DNA of 64,000 nucleotides, from the NCBI GenBank assembly GCA_025093555.1, contig JAIWNF010000047.1, forward strand, positions 1 through 64,000, read 5' to 3'. A program made the position numbers and the translations under genes. This document shows positions 35,231-47,489 of the stretch, one piece after another. The DNA comes from Circinella umbellata. Its lineage: Eukaryota > Mucoromycota > Mucoromycetes > Mucorales > Lichtheimiaceae. The notes below the pieces were generated by a model. The model searched no databases and was not told where the DNA came from. It saw nothing but the letters and a program-made list of their open reading frames with translations. Positions within the stretch are counted from its first letter, which is position 1; every line of letters starts with the position of its first letter.

Positions 35231-35347
35231 AAAGACACTAAATATGTCTTTAAATATTATGAATTATTTTATTATATAGGGTAGAGTATCAAATTAATTT
35301 AAAGTAATTAATTGGTTTTGATTAGCATACTTTTTTAACATATCTTT

Positions 35348-36836
35348 TTAATTGAATTTATTAATAGAAATCCAACTATTATCATTATCAGGATAATCTT
35401 TCCATTTAATTAAAAGCTGATATTCATTATCAATAACTTGATGACCAATGATACGCTCAATTTCATATACATTTTTACTATTATTTCTAAATTTATTTAT
35501 ATCAGTAACTTTATTTTTACGTTTATTTCTTTTTCTTTTATTACTATTATATTCCTTTGGAACATCTAATTCAGAATCAGAGCTATTATTATTAATCTTC
35601 ATTTCATTTTCACTAATTACATTATCATCATTATCGTTTAGTTCCATTGATAGTAATTTTTGTTGTAGTTCTTCTATTCGTTTAGTTTTTTCTTTAACTT
35701 TAATTTTATTTGATATAATAATATCTACCATTTTCTCTTCAATAGAAAAATTAAAGCCTTTAGTTTCCCATAATTTATGATGATGTTGAATATTCATACC
35801 AAAATCATCTACAAATTTATGCGTGGTTTTTAATAAACAAGCTACTTTAAATTGTAAAGTGTAATGTTTTATATCGTGCATTTTTGTAGCCTTATGATTA
35901 TTATTAAATCAATTAAATTTACTGCCTAAAACTGAGAACTGATTTTCAATAGTAGATCGAAAACTTCCAAAAACTTCATCATAATGTACTTTATGATAAG
36001 TTAAATCAACACCAATATCTTTTCTAATATAATATATAAAGTTATCATCTGAGTATGACTTTCCTTTTTCTTCTGAAATTTGATAAAACTAATTTAAAAA
36101 TAATGGATAACCTCCATCCATAGCTACACAATCTGTAGTATGCAATTTATTATATTACTTCATAATTAAAACATATTACCATCAGAACTTTCACTACAAA
36201 ATTCACTTTTAGATACCTATAAAATCATTTCATTCATATCACAAATAATTTGGGTTCTACATCCAGGTTTTTTTAACTTATAATAGTATAATTATTCCCT
36301 TTTAATATTTGTATCAATATAGTTAATTTTAGAATCATGTCCATCTATAATTAATGCTACATGCTTGAATTGTTTAGGATTTTGTTTCAATGCACTATAA
36401 ATTAATAATTTTGGTGATAAAACATTTTTGTTAAAATTTTTATAATTATCAATCCAAAACTTTTGATATACAGCATAAAACGAAGAATATTTCATATATC
36501 TACTCATATATTGACAAGTTTCACCACATACTAAATGATACAGTATTATTAATCCTTTTTCTAATTCAGTATATGGTCCTGGATATTCACAAACACCATA
36601 TAACATATGGTAAGAAAAAAGAATACAGAAATATATCCGATTTTATTTTTTAATTCTATTTTAATATCATTAATTAAGTCTACATTTTTAACCTCTGTTC
36701 TACGCTTATATGTATTATGCATAGTAGGCCAATTATTATTAAAAAATTGCCATTCATTTATAACAATTTTATTAACTTCATGATTAGTATTATTAACTTC
36801 ATGATTAGTATTATTAACATATATGTCCTCCATCTT
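35348..36836 (-). pseudogene. Harbinger-like DDE transposase with chromodomain, copy B
   Basis: The minus-strand order is: start MEDIYVNNTNHEVN at 36833; helical domain (YMSRYMKYSSFYAVYQKFW); LIIDGHDSKINYID (about 36330); second Asp block near 36120; FGSFRSTIENQFSVLG (about 35950); then TGA where copy A has CGA; then a 177-residue open stretch, 35881-35348, with a coiled-coil-like segment and a chromodomain (YEIERIIGHQ, YQLLIKWKDYPDNDNSWISI). Chromodomains bind methylated histone tails and could steer integration; that is inference. Several other stops are present. Confidence 0.78.
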
Positions 36837-36938
36837 TTTTTATTATAATAAAATTCAATTTTTTTAATTATATCTAGATAATAAAATTATCACAATTTTA
36901 TAAACTTGACTGAGTACTATGCTTAGCAACTAGTGGCC

Positions 36939-39795
36939 TAAGTCTTGGGACTTATTTGAAGCTTTAAAATCTTACAATAATGCTTACGATTTAACTATTC
37001 AATCCCTTTTTGTTATAATAAAAAAAGACATCGATTCATTTATAAGCTCATGACCAAATCTCTCCAACAAGTCGATCAACTGCATAAATAGTATATCATC
37101 AAACTTATCAGCACGAATACACGTGGCGTATTAGTTAATTTTTTTTATTCGTTACTTACATGAATATCTATCTTAAATTATACTTTACTAGGAATTATTG
37201 TCACTCAAATGCTTGAAACGCGTAACTGATGCTACAAACCATAATTCCATTTCCAAAGTACAAGTCATACATGGTTCCGCCAATTTAAATGTTGCAAATG
37301 TTGAAAAACAAAAAAAATGTATTTAATAATCAAGCTAGCAATTTGGTAAGAGCAAATCGAACTGTATAACATGTCTCTCTTGAGAATATGAGATTGATAC
37401 TAATAACTATCATTATTTGAAGATGAAACGAAGAAAAGTAGGCGATGATGAAGGGTACTAAACAATAATAATTGTTTAATCCTGGTTCTATAAAAAATAA
37501 AGTTATTTACAAATTAAAATTATATATATAAAGAAAGCATAAAAATTTATTATATTTTTAAATGTTTCATAAATACCAAGAAAAATTAAATTTTCGTCAA
37601 AAATTTATATTTTTCATCTTTTCGTTTTTATAAATTAATAACTTTTACTTTTTGATGTTTTTAAAAAACATCTAGGAGATTAAATATATAATAATAATAA
37701 TAATAATAATAGTATATAATAATTAATAATTTATTCATGTATTATTATATATATATTTTTTTTCTCAAAAAAAAACATAAAAATCATGGATTTTGATTAT
37801 TTTTCTGATAGAATTAATATAATATTAATGATAAACTAATAGTTTATCTACCAGGGGAATAATCTGCATTAATTAATTGTGATATAAACTATTAGATATT
37901 ATATATCAATAATTTATGTTCAATTAATATAAACATTTTTCTTCTTCTTCCTACACCACCACTTCAACAACAACAATAACAACAACAAAACCTTAACAGG
38001 CTTTTTATGTTCTTATTTATATATATTAAAAAACAAATCAAATTATTAATTTTCTTGTTTTTAGAATGTTTTAAAATATCCAGATATATAACATCTAGAA
38101 ATAATAAAAATTGTCAAATTATTCTCTAATAGGAATTTATTTTTTTAAACTTTATTTTTAAATTATGATTACATAATCATATTTTAATTTTCATGTGAAA
38201 ATTTAAAAATATCAAAAAAAATATAATTCTTAAAATTAATAAATTAATTTTTGAGATTCTTTAAATATATGAAATATTAAATATATTAAAAAATAAGCAA
38301 ATAATTTGTAAAATTATTTTATCATTTATTTTTATATATTCTTATTTCTGGAAAAACAAGATTTGTATTACAAATATTTGTTTTTTAATATATGTAAAGA
38401 AGAACATAAAAAGCCTGTTAAGGTTTTGTTGTTATTATTATTGTTGTTGAAGTGGTGGTGCAGGAAGAAAAAGAAAAATGTTTATAGTAATTAAACATAA
38501 CTTATTGATATATAATATCTAATAGTTTATGTCACAATTAATTAATACAGATTATTCCCCTAAGAAGAAGAAGAAGAAGAAGAAGATCAAAGTAACCAGA
38601 ATAAGAGTCGAAATGTGTATATAAGTTCCTTATTGATGGTATGTCTTCAAAAATTTAGCTATTAAATTACGTTTTTTTCCATTTCTCCTTTTTAGTGACA
38701 TGCTACCTAAACCAATATTGAAAATCTGACCTCATTTGATAAATACTGATGGGCATCACATTTACCTATATGGCATAATTATTCTTACATTAGAAAATAA
38801 GGGGAGGGGGAATAGATGATTAATTATTTTATACTCATAATATACTTTTTTTTATTGTGATTAATAGACCCAATTAACTTTCACTTATGGAAAGAAGCAA
38901 TACATTATCAATATACCATCACACAGTAATATCAGTCCTCACAAACCTAAATTAACAAAATCTCATATCAAATCTCTTAAAGAGTATGTTCAATTTGCAC
39001 AAAATAATCTAATCACTGTTGATGAACCAACAAAACAATATTATAAAGATGAAAAAGAAGGACAAAAACAAAATAAATCATTGAAAAAGCTAGGATTACT
39101 ATATAAAGTTGACGATATTTTGGAAAAAATAGAATTTGAAGATTTACCATGCGAGCTTTGGTCAAAAGAAATATTAACTGAAGTTGAAAATGCTACTTCA
39201 TTTATACAACTTATTAAATATGTCTTGACAAACTTTCATTTACTGTGCCGTGATCACTAACCAGTAACAACGAACCATGAACGAATTTTCTTTGTCAATT
39301 ATGTTGTACCTGGCCTTCTTGCTCTATCTAAAGCATGTGATACTGTTTCATTTACTTAGTGTGAATTTGAACTTGAAGCTATTAAATCTGTGCATATGTT
39401 TGATGGAGGCTTGAAATTATTGAGGACCCCCCATTAGTGTATGGATACACTAGGAAAATTAAAGACCCCAAACAACATGGAAATAGTAATAGTGGAATCG
39501 TCAAGGTAAGAAGAGTGGGATAGTTCGCGTAATGACAGATTGTTGAAAATGAAAACCCTTTTTCTTATTTTTCTTATTAATTTTCAGTGGAGGATTATCT
39601 GAAGATATGACGCATTCTATTGAAGATACCTTGAAAACAATTAAATGTGCAACAGTCGTGTTAATCAGTGCTGCCACCAAATACAAAAATACATCTATAA
39701 AAACATTTAGAAAACTTAAGATGTACTCTATCCACATTATCAAGAATACTATAACACTAACAGAAACAACACTCAATAATCAACATACCTAGAAA
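36939..39795 (+). pseudogene. Family U decayed gene, copy B
   Basis: It starts directly at the terminus of copy B of the Harbinger-like element with SWDLFEALKSYNNAYDLTIQ. It continues at 37255-37455, is interrupted by a roughly 1.1-kb fold-back insertion (about 37456-38586), and resumes to 39795. Clear stretches are LKEYVQFAQNNLITVDEPTK, LGLLYKVDDILEKIE, ELWSKEILTEVENATSFIQL and MTHSIEDTLKTIKCATVVLI. An intron lies at about 39509-39587 (GTAAGA, ending TTTTCAG). Two stops separate otherwise long open blocks. No domain recognised. Confidence 0.6.
37853..38561. mobile_element. Fold-back element 1
   Basis: An arm at about 37853-38070 (start AGGGGAATAATCTGCATTAA) is inverted at about 38375-38561, separated by an AT-rich loop. 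The arms include CAACAACAACAA / TTGTTGTTG microsatellite and CTTAACAGGCTTTTTATGTT. It sits inside family U copy B. The (GAA)n tract 38562-38586 follows the right arm. Confidence 0.8.
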
Positions 39796-39989
39796 CGAGT
39801 TGAACTTAGATTGGAGACTAGTTGTTGAACTTAAAACTCTGAAAAAGTAGCAACCAGAAAAAATTTTATCAACTTTAAGATAAAATAAAAATTGAATTTT
39901 TATTTTATAAAAAAGATAAACTTCAAAAGATTTGATAAGTTTTTAATATTGACTTTATTAAATACTGAATTTCTGGTTGATGAAAAGCA

Positions 39990-40440
39990 CTTCATTATTC
40001 TATTGAAAATCTGATGAAAGAAGTAATGGCAGAATATTTCGATTGAGAAATGTTGGTAGAAAACATGAAAAAAAAACAAAAAAGGATGGAAAATATTATA
40101 GAAGAAAAAGTTAAAGCCACAAAAACAAAATATTTCTGGTATGAAAATTCTAGTAAAGATGTCTATACACATGTATATAAACAAGGTATAAAAGAAGGGT
40201 ATATGTGCCATCAAAAAATAAGAACAAATATAGGTGATAATCAGCCAGATTATAAATGTTCTCAACATCGTAATTGCATATACCAAAAAAACGAACAAAA
40301 AAAAATAAATAAAGAAAAAAACAATATAAAGAAGATAAAGAAGAGAAAACAAAAGAAAATCAATATATGTAACAATGGGAATATACATTTAGGAAGTATT
40401 ATAAAAAAATATTTAATCAATAAGAAAAAAAAAGACATAT
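39990..40440 (+). pseudogene. Harbinger-like element ORF2, copy D (most complete)
   Basis: The block starts IENLMKEVMAEYFD, has a TGA, then continues open from 40050 for 155 codons (MLVENMKKKQKRMENIIEEK; GIKEGYMCHQKIRTNI; PDYKCSQHRN) into a Lys/Asn-rich tail. The C-H ... C-x2-H core suggests zinc binding, although the first Cys of copy B is a Tyr here. Basic composition fits nucleic-acid binding. It is convergent with the transposase gene. Confidence 0.65.
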
Positions 40441-40559
40441 CGCGTCTTGTTATAAATGTTACTGGTAATTTTATTTTAATGATATATAGGGTAGAGTATC
40501 AAATTAATTTAAAGTAATTACTAATTGGTTTTGATTAGCATACTTTTTTAACATATCTT

Positions 40560-42045
40560 TTTGATTGAATTTATTAATAAAAATTCAACTATTATCATTA
40601 TCAGGATAATCTTTCCATTTAATTAAAAGCTGATATTCATTATCAATAACTTTATGACCAATGATACGTTTAATTTCATATACATTTTTACTATTATTTC
40701 TAAATTTATTTATATCAGTAACTTTATTTTTACGTTTATTTCTTTTTCTTTTATTCCATTATATTCCTTTAGAACATCTAATTCAGAATCAGAGCTATTA
40801 TTATCAATCTCCATTTGATTTTCAGTAATTACATTATCATCATTATCGTTTAGTTCCATTGATAGTAATTTCTGTTATGGTTCTTCTACTCGTTTAGTTT
40901 TTTCTTTAACTTTAATTTTATTTGATATAATAATATCTACCATTTTCTCTTCAATAGAAAAATTAAAGCCTTTAGTTTCCCATAATTTATGATGATGTTG
41001 AATATTCATACCAAAATCATCTACAAATTTATGCGTGGTTTTTAATAAACAAGCTACTTTAAATTGTAAAGTGTAATGTTTTATATCGTGCATTTTTGTA
41101 GCCTTATGATTATTATTAAATCAATTAAATTTACTGCCTAAAACTGAGAACTGATTTTCAATAGTAGATCGAAAACTTCCAAAAACTTCATCATAATGTA
41201 CTTTATGATAAGTTAAATCAACACCAATATCTTTTCTAATATAATATATAAAGTTATCATCTGAGTATGACTTTCCTTTTTCTTCTGAAATTTGATAAAA
41301 CTAATTTAAAAATAATGGATAACCTCCATCCATAGCTACACAATCTGTAATATGCAATTTATTATATTACTTCATAATTAAAAACATATTACCATCAGAA
41401 CTTTCATTACAAAATTCACTTTTAGATACCTATAAAATCATTTCATTCATATCACAAATAATTTGGGTTCTACATCCAGGTTTTTTTAACTTATAAGAGT
41501 ATAATTATTCCCTTTTAATATTTGTATCAATATAGTCAATTTTAGAATCATGTCCATCTATAATTAATGTTACATGCTTGAATTGTTTAGGATTTTGTTT
41601 CAATGCACTATAAATTAATAATTTTGGTGATAAAAACATTTTTGTTAAAATTTTTATAATTATCAATCCAAAACTTTTGATATACAGCATAAAACGAAGA
41701 ATATTTCATATATCTACTCATATATTGACAAGTTTCACCACATACTAAATGATACAGTATTATTAATCCTTTTTCTAATTCAGTATATGGTCCTGGATAT
41801 TCACAAACACCATATAACATATAGTAAGAAAAAAGAATACAGAAATATATCCGATTTTATTTTTTAATTCTATTTTAATATCATTAATTAAGTCTACATT
41901 TTTAATCTCTGTTCTACGCTTATATGTATTATGCATAGTAGGCCAATTATTATTAAAAAATTGCCACTTATTTATAACAATTTGATTAACTTCATGATTA
42001 ATATTATCATTAAATTTATCATTTATTTTATTTTTTTCATTGTAA
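40560..42045 (-). pseudogene. Harbinger-like DDE transposase with chromodomain, copy D
   Basis: It has the same blocks as copy B, including the shared TGA after the FGSFRSTIENQF region and a TAA-type break after KTKRVEEP. The first acidic block is at about 41545 and the second near 41335. The N-terminal tail is shorter. The shared TGA shows that B and D derive from one already damaged parent or were copied from each other. Confidence 0.75.
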
Positions 42046-42099
42046 AAAAATTCAATTTTTCTACTTGTATTTAGATAATAAAATTATAATAATATCGTC

Positions 42100-42560
42100 T
42101 GTGATATTTGGTTATTTTAATAAGAGTAGGAAATAAAAACAGACAAGGTATGAATCCTTTGAGACTTTGTTATATATCTTTAATAATAATTTAGAAAACT
42201 AGAATAAATTTATCTCTTTAAAATAATATTTACAACCTGTATTTATATAATTTCTATTTTATAAGTTACAAGGCTTAGTTAATAGAATGATGTGGGTGAT
42301 TGATAGTAAAGTCGGGTACTTGATATTAGTCATTAATATTGAGAAGGTTACTATAGCTACTGTTCTGAAGTATCTTGGGCTTAGCCATGATACTATCTTT
42401 TATTCTTTAATTTAAGTTTACGAGGCGCAGGACATCGTTATGCGATTTTACTCAGTTTCCTTTTTAGAATTGAGTTCTGTTCACATCTGTATTTTAAATA
42501 TTTTAAATATGATTTCTTATTTCATCTGGGATAAAGAGATAGTGTTCTTATAATACAACA
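42100..42560. mobile_element. Solo LTR 3 (461 bp)
   Basis: It starts TGTGATATTTGG and ends ATAATACAACA, with exact 5-bp duplications TCGTC at 42095-42099 and 42561-42565. It interrupts the terminal region of Harbinger-like copy D; the flanks align with copy B when it is removed. Confidence 0.88.
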
Positions 42561-42602
42561 TCGTCAACTCGACTGACTACTATCTTTAATAACCAAGCGC
42601 CA

Positions 42603-43002
42603 ATAGACCCATTCTGGTTATACAGTTTTGCTTTGGCAGCTTTTTGGTGTTTGCTTGGGAAAGGCATAAAAAAAAGAACAATGAGACAGAAACTGTAAAA
42701 TGCATAATTTTATCTGGTTACAATCACATGATTTTCTTTACCCCAATTTAGTAACTCTGAAATACACAGGATGTTCTTTCAATTTCTCTTCTTTCCTAAC
42801 CAAAATGGTCAAAATTTGGCTGTCACTGACCAACTTCAACAAGCTTCAACTTTTTTTTACAACTTTCTAAACTTCAATAATTGTTCTTAATATGCTTGAA
42901 AATAATACTTAAAGTGTGGATCTACAAAATATTGATTTGGTATGAAGCTGGAGCCTCTAGAAATTAGTGGAAATTACTGGCAATTACAGGTGAAATACAT
43001 CA
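42603..43002 (-). mobile_element. 5' fragment of a Tc1-type element
   Basis: Read leftward from 43002, the terminus TGATGTATTTCACCTGTAAT and subterminal sequence match the left end of the element at 27748. They lead into the transposase start MPFPSKHQKAAKAKLYNQNG at 42668. Homology ends after about 24 codons where the Harbinger-like terminus begins, so that element truncates this one. TA follows at 43003-43004. Confidence 0.8.
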
Positions 43003-43196
43003 TAAACTTCGTTAATCTCTTCTTATTAAAAGAAACGTTTTTGTAGTATAGAACATCTTTAGCTTATACCGTAATTTATTTTCGTATCTGCTTTTTTATA
43101 TTCCTTTCCTCCCTTACTCTTGTGTTGTAGAATTTCTTATCTGTAGTGCTTTGCCTAGTTTCTGTCTATTCATCCATTGTTACATCATAACTTCAA

Positions 43197-44509
43197 TGGC
43201 CGCTAATAAATCTAATTCTTTAGAATCTTAAAAAAAAGTAATATCTTCTTCAAATGCATTATTTGAGTTTTTAGAAACTCTTATTTCTATACAAATCAAC
43301 GTACATTTTATTTATCCTTATGAAATTGCAAGAAAAAACTCCACAGGAAATTTCTATTTTACTCTAAAAGTAAGCAAACCAAAAAAGAAAAGAAAAATAG
43401 ACTTGAAGTTTACATCACAATTCATAGGGGTGAAGATTTATTGCTAACATGCTAGGCATTGTTTATAGAGTTTTTACAAGAAATTAATGTTGAAGAATGG
43501 TGTTTCGTTAATATTGACATGGCACTGGTCCAAAGCAATCTAGGTATCTATAAGAAAACTGCCCATAAATACATTAGCGAAGATCTGAATACCCTTGAAA
43601 AACTGTACCCAGAAATTAAAATAATCTAAGAGTGTGTCACATTTGTTAAGAAAGAATTAAGGGTATGAATAGAGTGGGAACAAAGAGAAGAACATTTTGG
43701 GTCCAGTTCAGTAATCAATAACAATCAATTCATCATGATGGAAAAAAAGCCAAGACAATAATGCTGGTTTAAAAGAATCCTGGGGAAAGCAATTAACAAA
43801 CTTTGAAATGAATGTAAACGAATGAGGTAAATAAAATATAAAGAACAATAAAAAATTATGTGGTGAACTTTGGTGGGGTGTGGTCACTAAATGATGCTCT
43901 ATTTTTTTTTTACTTTATAAATTAGTATTGAAGCATCAGTATTAAATTTGACCTCTACTTATATTGATAACTTGGCTTTGAGTAAAAAACGTGAAGTAGT
44001 AGGAGAATCATCATTATTATCATCAAAGCATAAAAAAATGGTAAATAAGGTAGAAGTATAAAGAACTTAATAAGCTCCACCTTTATTTAAATGAATTATT
44101 ATTAGGCTTTTGGTGGTTGGCTTTTATATACAACACAAGCTCTAATAGTATTAATAATCAAGTTGAGTCAGATAGTATATATTTAAAGCCAGGTGGATTT
44201 TCTATTGGCACAACAGTTAAGCCTCATGCACTCTTGATACATAATGATTTTAAGAAAGGAGAGAAGTTGACCAATAGAAGAAAGAAAATTATGGTGTACA
44301 TAATAATTGAAATGATGGTTGTATACTTTGATAATAACCCATGTGAATTTATTTTCAATAGTGCTGGGTTGTATTCTATTCTTCATCTATCTGATGTTTC
44401 ACCAGAGTCCCAACAATCCCTTTTCACTGATAAAGAATGGCCATCAATGAATAAGTTTTTCGAGAAAAACTTTCCCTTATCTGTCATTGAACTTCCTCAA
44501 TATCTTTAA
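43197..44509 (+). pseudogene. Unidentified decayed gene
   Basis: The ATG at 43197 (MAANKSNSLES, then TAA) opens a frame that continues with SSSNALFEFLETLISIQ, and a final 130-codon open block runs 44117-44509 (YLKPGGFSIGTTVKPHALLI to SVIELPQYL). A possible intron lies around 43830-43920. Stops in between show decay. I recognise no domain; the composition is protein-like rather than low-complexity. Confidence 0.4.
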
Positions 44510-45323
44510 GATGCTATTACTATTATTTCAAATATAAAGATGAATTTGCTTCTGTTGGTCTCTATATTTGGTCTGGGAATCAATTACAATTGTTTATTAT
44601 ATTCTGTTTATGTGTGTAATATTAACCCATTATGTTTTTAATAGACTTACAACAATAATTCTTTGGAAAAAGGATTCAAATATCTCTATAAACTATATGT
44701 AACAAATAAAACTGATCAAAAGTGCAGCATGCTTCAGATTTTAGAACACTGCTAAGATGGGATAAAAAAAGCTAGTAAAAAAAGACAATTATAATAAATA
44801 ATATATTTTTGTTGCTTTATATTTAGTTTGAAGTTAATAAAAGATTATCAATACTTATTAAACAAATCTGACAACAAGACTATTTTCATACATTATGGTC
44901 TTGTATTTTTCAGTTATTATTCAAATCACATAAACATATTTGCATAAAGTTGTAAATGTGTCTCATTATGTATAATATTTAATAAGAAAAAAACTTTGGT
45001 TGTCTTTGTATATTAGTCCAGTCTTAGAATCGCATCAAGTCTCTTTTTTTTAATGTAACTGAACCATTTATAGTGGTGAATCTATGCTACCTATCAGTAC
45101 CATGAATAAACAAAGTCAATATTCTGATGTCAGCAACACTTTTGGGCTTAAGGTTGACGCCAGATTGGCTGTGAATGTTAATAATGGGAATATGTCGATA
45201 ATAAATAGATAATATAAAACTAGTAGATTTTAGATTATTATGAGATATATATTGATTTTATAAAAATATCAAAATTAATGAAATTTTGGATATTTTGGAT
45301 ATTTTGGATATTTTGACATTGAT
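44510..45323. other. Gene-free stretch with a 9-bp tandem repeat
   Basis: No gene was recognised. At about 45283-45316 the unit ATATTTTGG is repeated four times in tandem, just outside fold-back element 2. The same word recurs inside fold-back element 3. Confidence 0.5.
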
Positions 45324-45854
45324 GAAATCTATAGATTTTATGAAAACATAAATTTATATGATATAAAGAAAAAGAGAAACAATTTGTTTTTATTTTTTAC
45401 TGCCACCATCACTACAACATCGACATTTATTGTTTCTTCTTATATAAATATAAAACACTTATTTGTTACACAAATTTTGTTTTTCAAGAAAGAAATATAT
45501 ATATAAAATCATAAATAATTAATGAGTTAATTAATTTTATGTCTTATTAATATATTTAATCTTTCAGATGTTTTAGAAACATCAAAAATAAAAATAAAAA
45601 GATAAATTCTTTTTAATTCTTTTTTTGATGCTAGCATCTAAATATTCCAGAATATTTATAGATAATAAAGTTATCTGAATATGTAAGATCTTAAAGACAA
45701 AAGAATCATTAATTTTAAATGCTTTTTACATATATAAAAAGAAACAATAAAATGTTGATGTTGTAGTGGTGGTAGTAGTGAAAAATAAAAACAAATTGTT
45801 TTGCTTTTTCTTTATGTCATATAAATTTATGTTTTCATAAAATCCATAAATTTC
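45324..45854. mobile_element. Fold-back element 2
   Basis: Arms of about 140 bp (45324-45465 and 45715-45854) are inverted copies of each other, including ACAACATCGACA / TGTTGATGTTGT and a shared outer GAAATCTATAGATTTTATGA-like end. The loop is AT-rich. No coding sequence. Confidence 0.75.
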
Positions 45855-46001
45855 AAAACGAAAAGATGAAAAAAATGGAACTATTTTTAAAATTTTGAAC
45901 ATATTTATCTGAAATATACATAAATAGTTGATATATATCAACTTATAGTTTATCAGTAAGCTATTAATAATTTTTAAAGAAAAGAATTATCTTTTTATGA
46001 A

Positions 46002-47072
46002 GAGAATTAAAACAATAACAATTGTTTATGCCTTCAGCTATTAATATACAATTTATCTATAAATTAATATTAATTTTTATATATACATATAAGTAAAACA
46101 ATAATAATTATTAATATGAGTTTTATTTTTTTACAATAGCAACAACAACAACAACAACATTAATATGTTCTTGTTTTCTTAATTAGATATAAAAATAACA
46201 AAAGATATCAAAATTTATAAAATTTTGGATATTTTGAATATTTTGGAATTTATGAAATTTATGGATTTTATGGAATTTATAAAATTCATAAAATAAAATT
46301 AATTGAGTAAAAATAATAACAACAACAATAACATAGGCATGTTCTTGTTTCTACTTATATGTATCAAAAACAAATATTTATAATACAAATCTTGTTTTTC
46401 AAAAATAAAAATATATAAAAATTAATAATTAATAATTATATTAATTATTTGTTTATTTTTTAATATATTTAGTATTTCAAAAGATTCAATTGAACCTTAA
46501 AATTTATTTTTATTTATTTTAAAACTTTCACATGTTAATCAAAAATAATAACTTAATTATTTCTGATATGTGATTAAAATAAAGATTCAAAAATATTAAT
46601 TTAAAAAAAAAGTTTAAAAATAATATTTTAATTCTTTTTAAGATGTAATACATCTAAATCTTTAATAAAGATTCTAAAAGTAAGAGAATTATTAACTTTA
46701 TTTGTTTTTAATACTTATAAGTAGAAACAAGAACATGCCTATGTTATTGTTGTTATTATTATTTTTACTCAATTAATTTTATTTTATGAATTTTATAAAT
46801 TCCATAAAATCCATAAATTTCATAAATTCCAAAATATTCAAAATATCCAAAATTTTATAAATTTTGACATCTTTTATTATTTTTATATCTAATTAAGAAA
46901 ACAAGAACATATTAATGTTGTTGTTGTTGTTGTTGCTATTGTAAAAAAATAAAATTCATATTAATGATTATTATTGTTTTACTTATATGTATATATAAAA
47001 ATTAATATTAATTTATAGATAAATTGTATATTAATAGATAAAGGCATAAACAATTGTTATTGTTTAATTCTC
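46002..47072. mobile_element. Fold-back element 3 (arms of about 376 bp)
   Basis: The left arm 46002-46378 and right arm 46698-47072 are near-perfect inverted copies. The outer ends read GAGAATTAAACAATAACAAT. The arms contain (CAA)n / (TTG)n and ATATTTTGG motifs. A transcript across it would form a very long hairpin. Confidence 0.88.
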
Positions 47073-47489
47073 ATAGTTGTATTTGATTGGTTCTTTATTT
47101 ATCCTTGACAGAAATATTGTTTGACCGATTAATTTTAAGTGGATGGATTATATATTTATATGCTGACAAATGGGCACTAGCGGGTAATCTATTATCCACG
47201 AGCTATGTAGTGTTACACACTGCTTTTCCTCTCTCACCTCCCTCATAATCCCTATATCGAAATCTTAGCTTCACTTAGTAAATTTTCACATTCTGCCAAA
47301 ACTTTGAAGGCTATGAACTCGATGAAAAATAAGTTTTCTTAAATAAAAAACGAGTGATAGATTTAGAATACAAAAATAAACACGTTCTATATGCCAGAAT
47401 ATTGATTACTCAATGTTAAAAATATTTCATAGCGATCAAGTTTTTACATCGGGGTTCAAATCATTTTGATGGTTTAAGACAGAATGCAC

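Larger units (their letters stand above)
34718..36938 (-). mobile_element. Harbinger-like chromodomain element, copy B
   Basis: It has the same architecture as copies A and D: ORF2 on the plus strand at the left, DDE-chromodomain gene on the minus strand, and terminus CAACTAGTGGCC at 36938. The left limit is where homology among copies B, D and C starts (TTGAATTTCTATTTTATAAA). I see no clear terminal inverted repeat; the next bases (TAA) could be a 3-bp target site. Confidence 0.75.
39893..42602 (-). mobile_element. Harbinger-like chromodomain element, copy D
   Basis: It is nearly identical to copy B over most of its length. The right terminus is interrupted by solo LTR 3 (42100-42560). After the LTR the terminal sequence resumes (AACTCGACTGACTACTAT) and ends about 42602 with a diverged GGCGCTTGG end. 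Together with copy B in the same orientation it flanks family U copy B. Confidence 0.75.
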
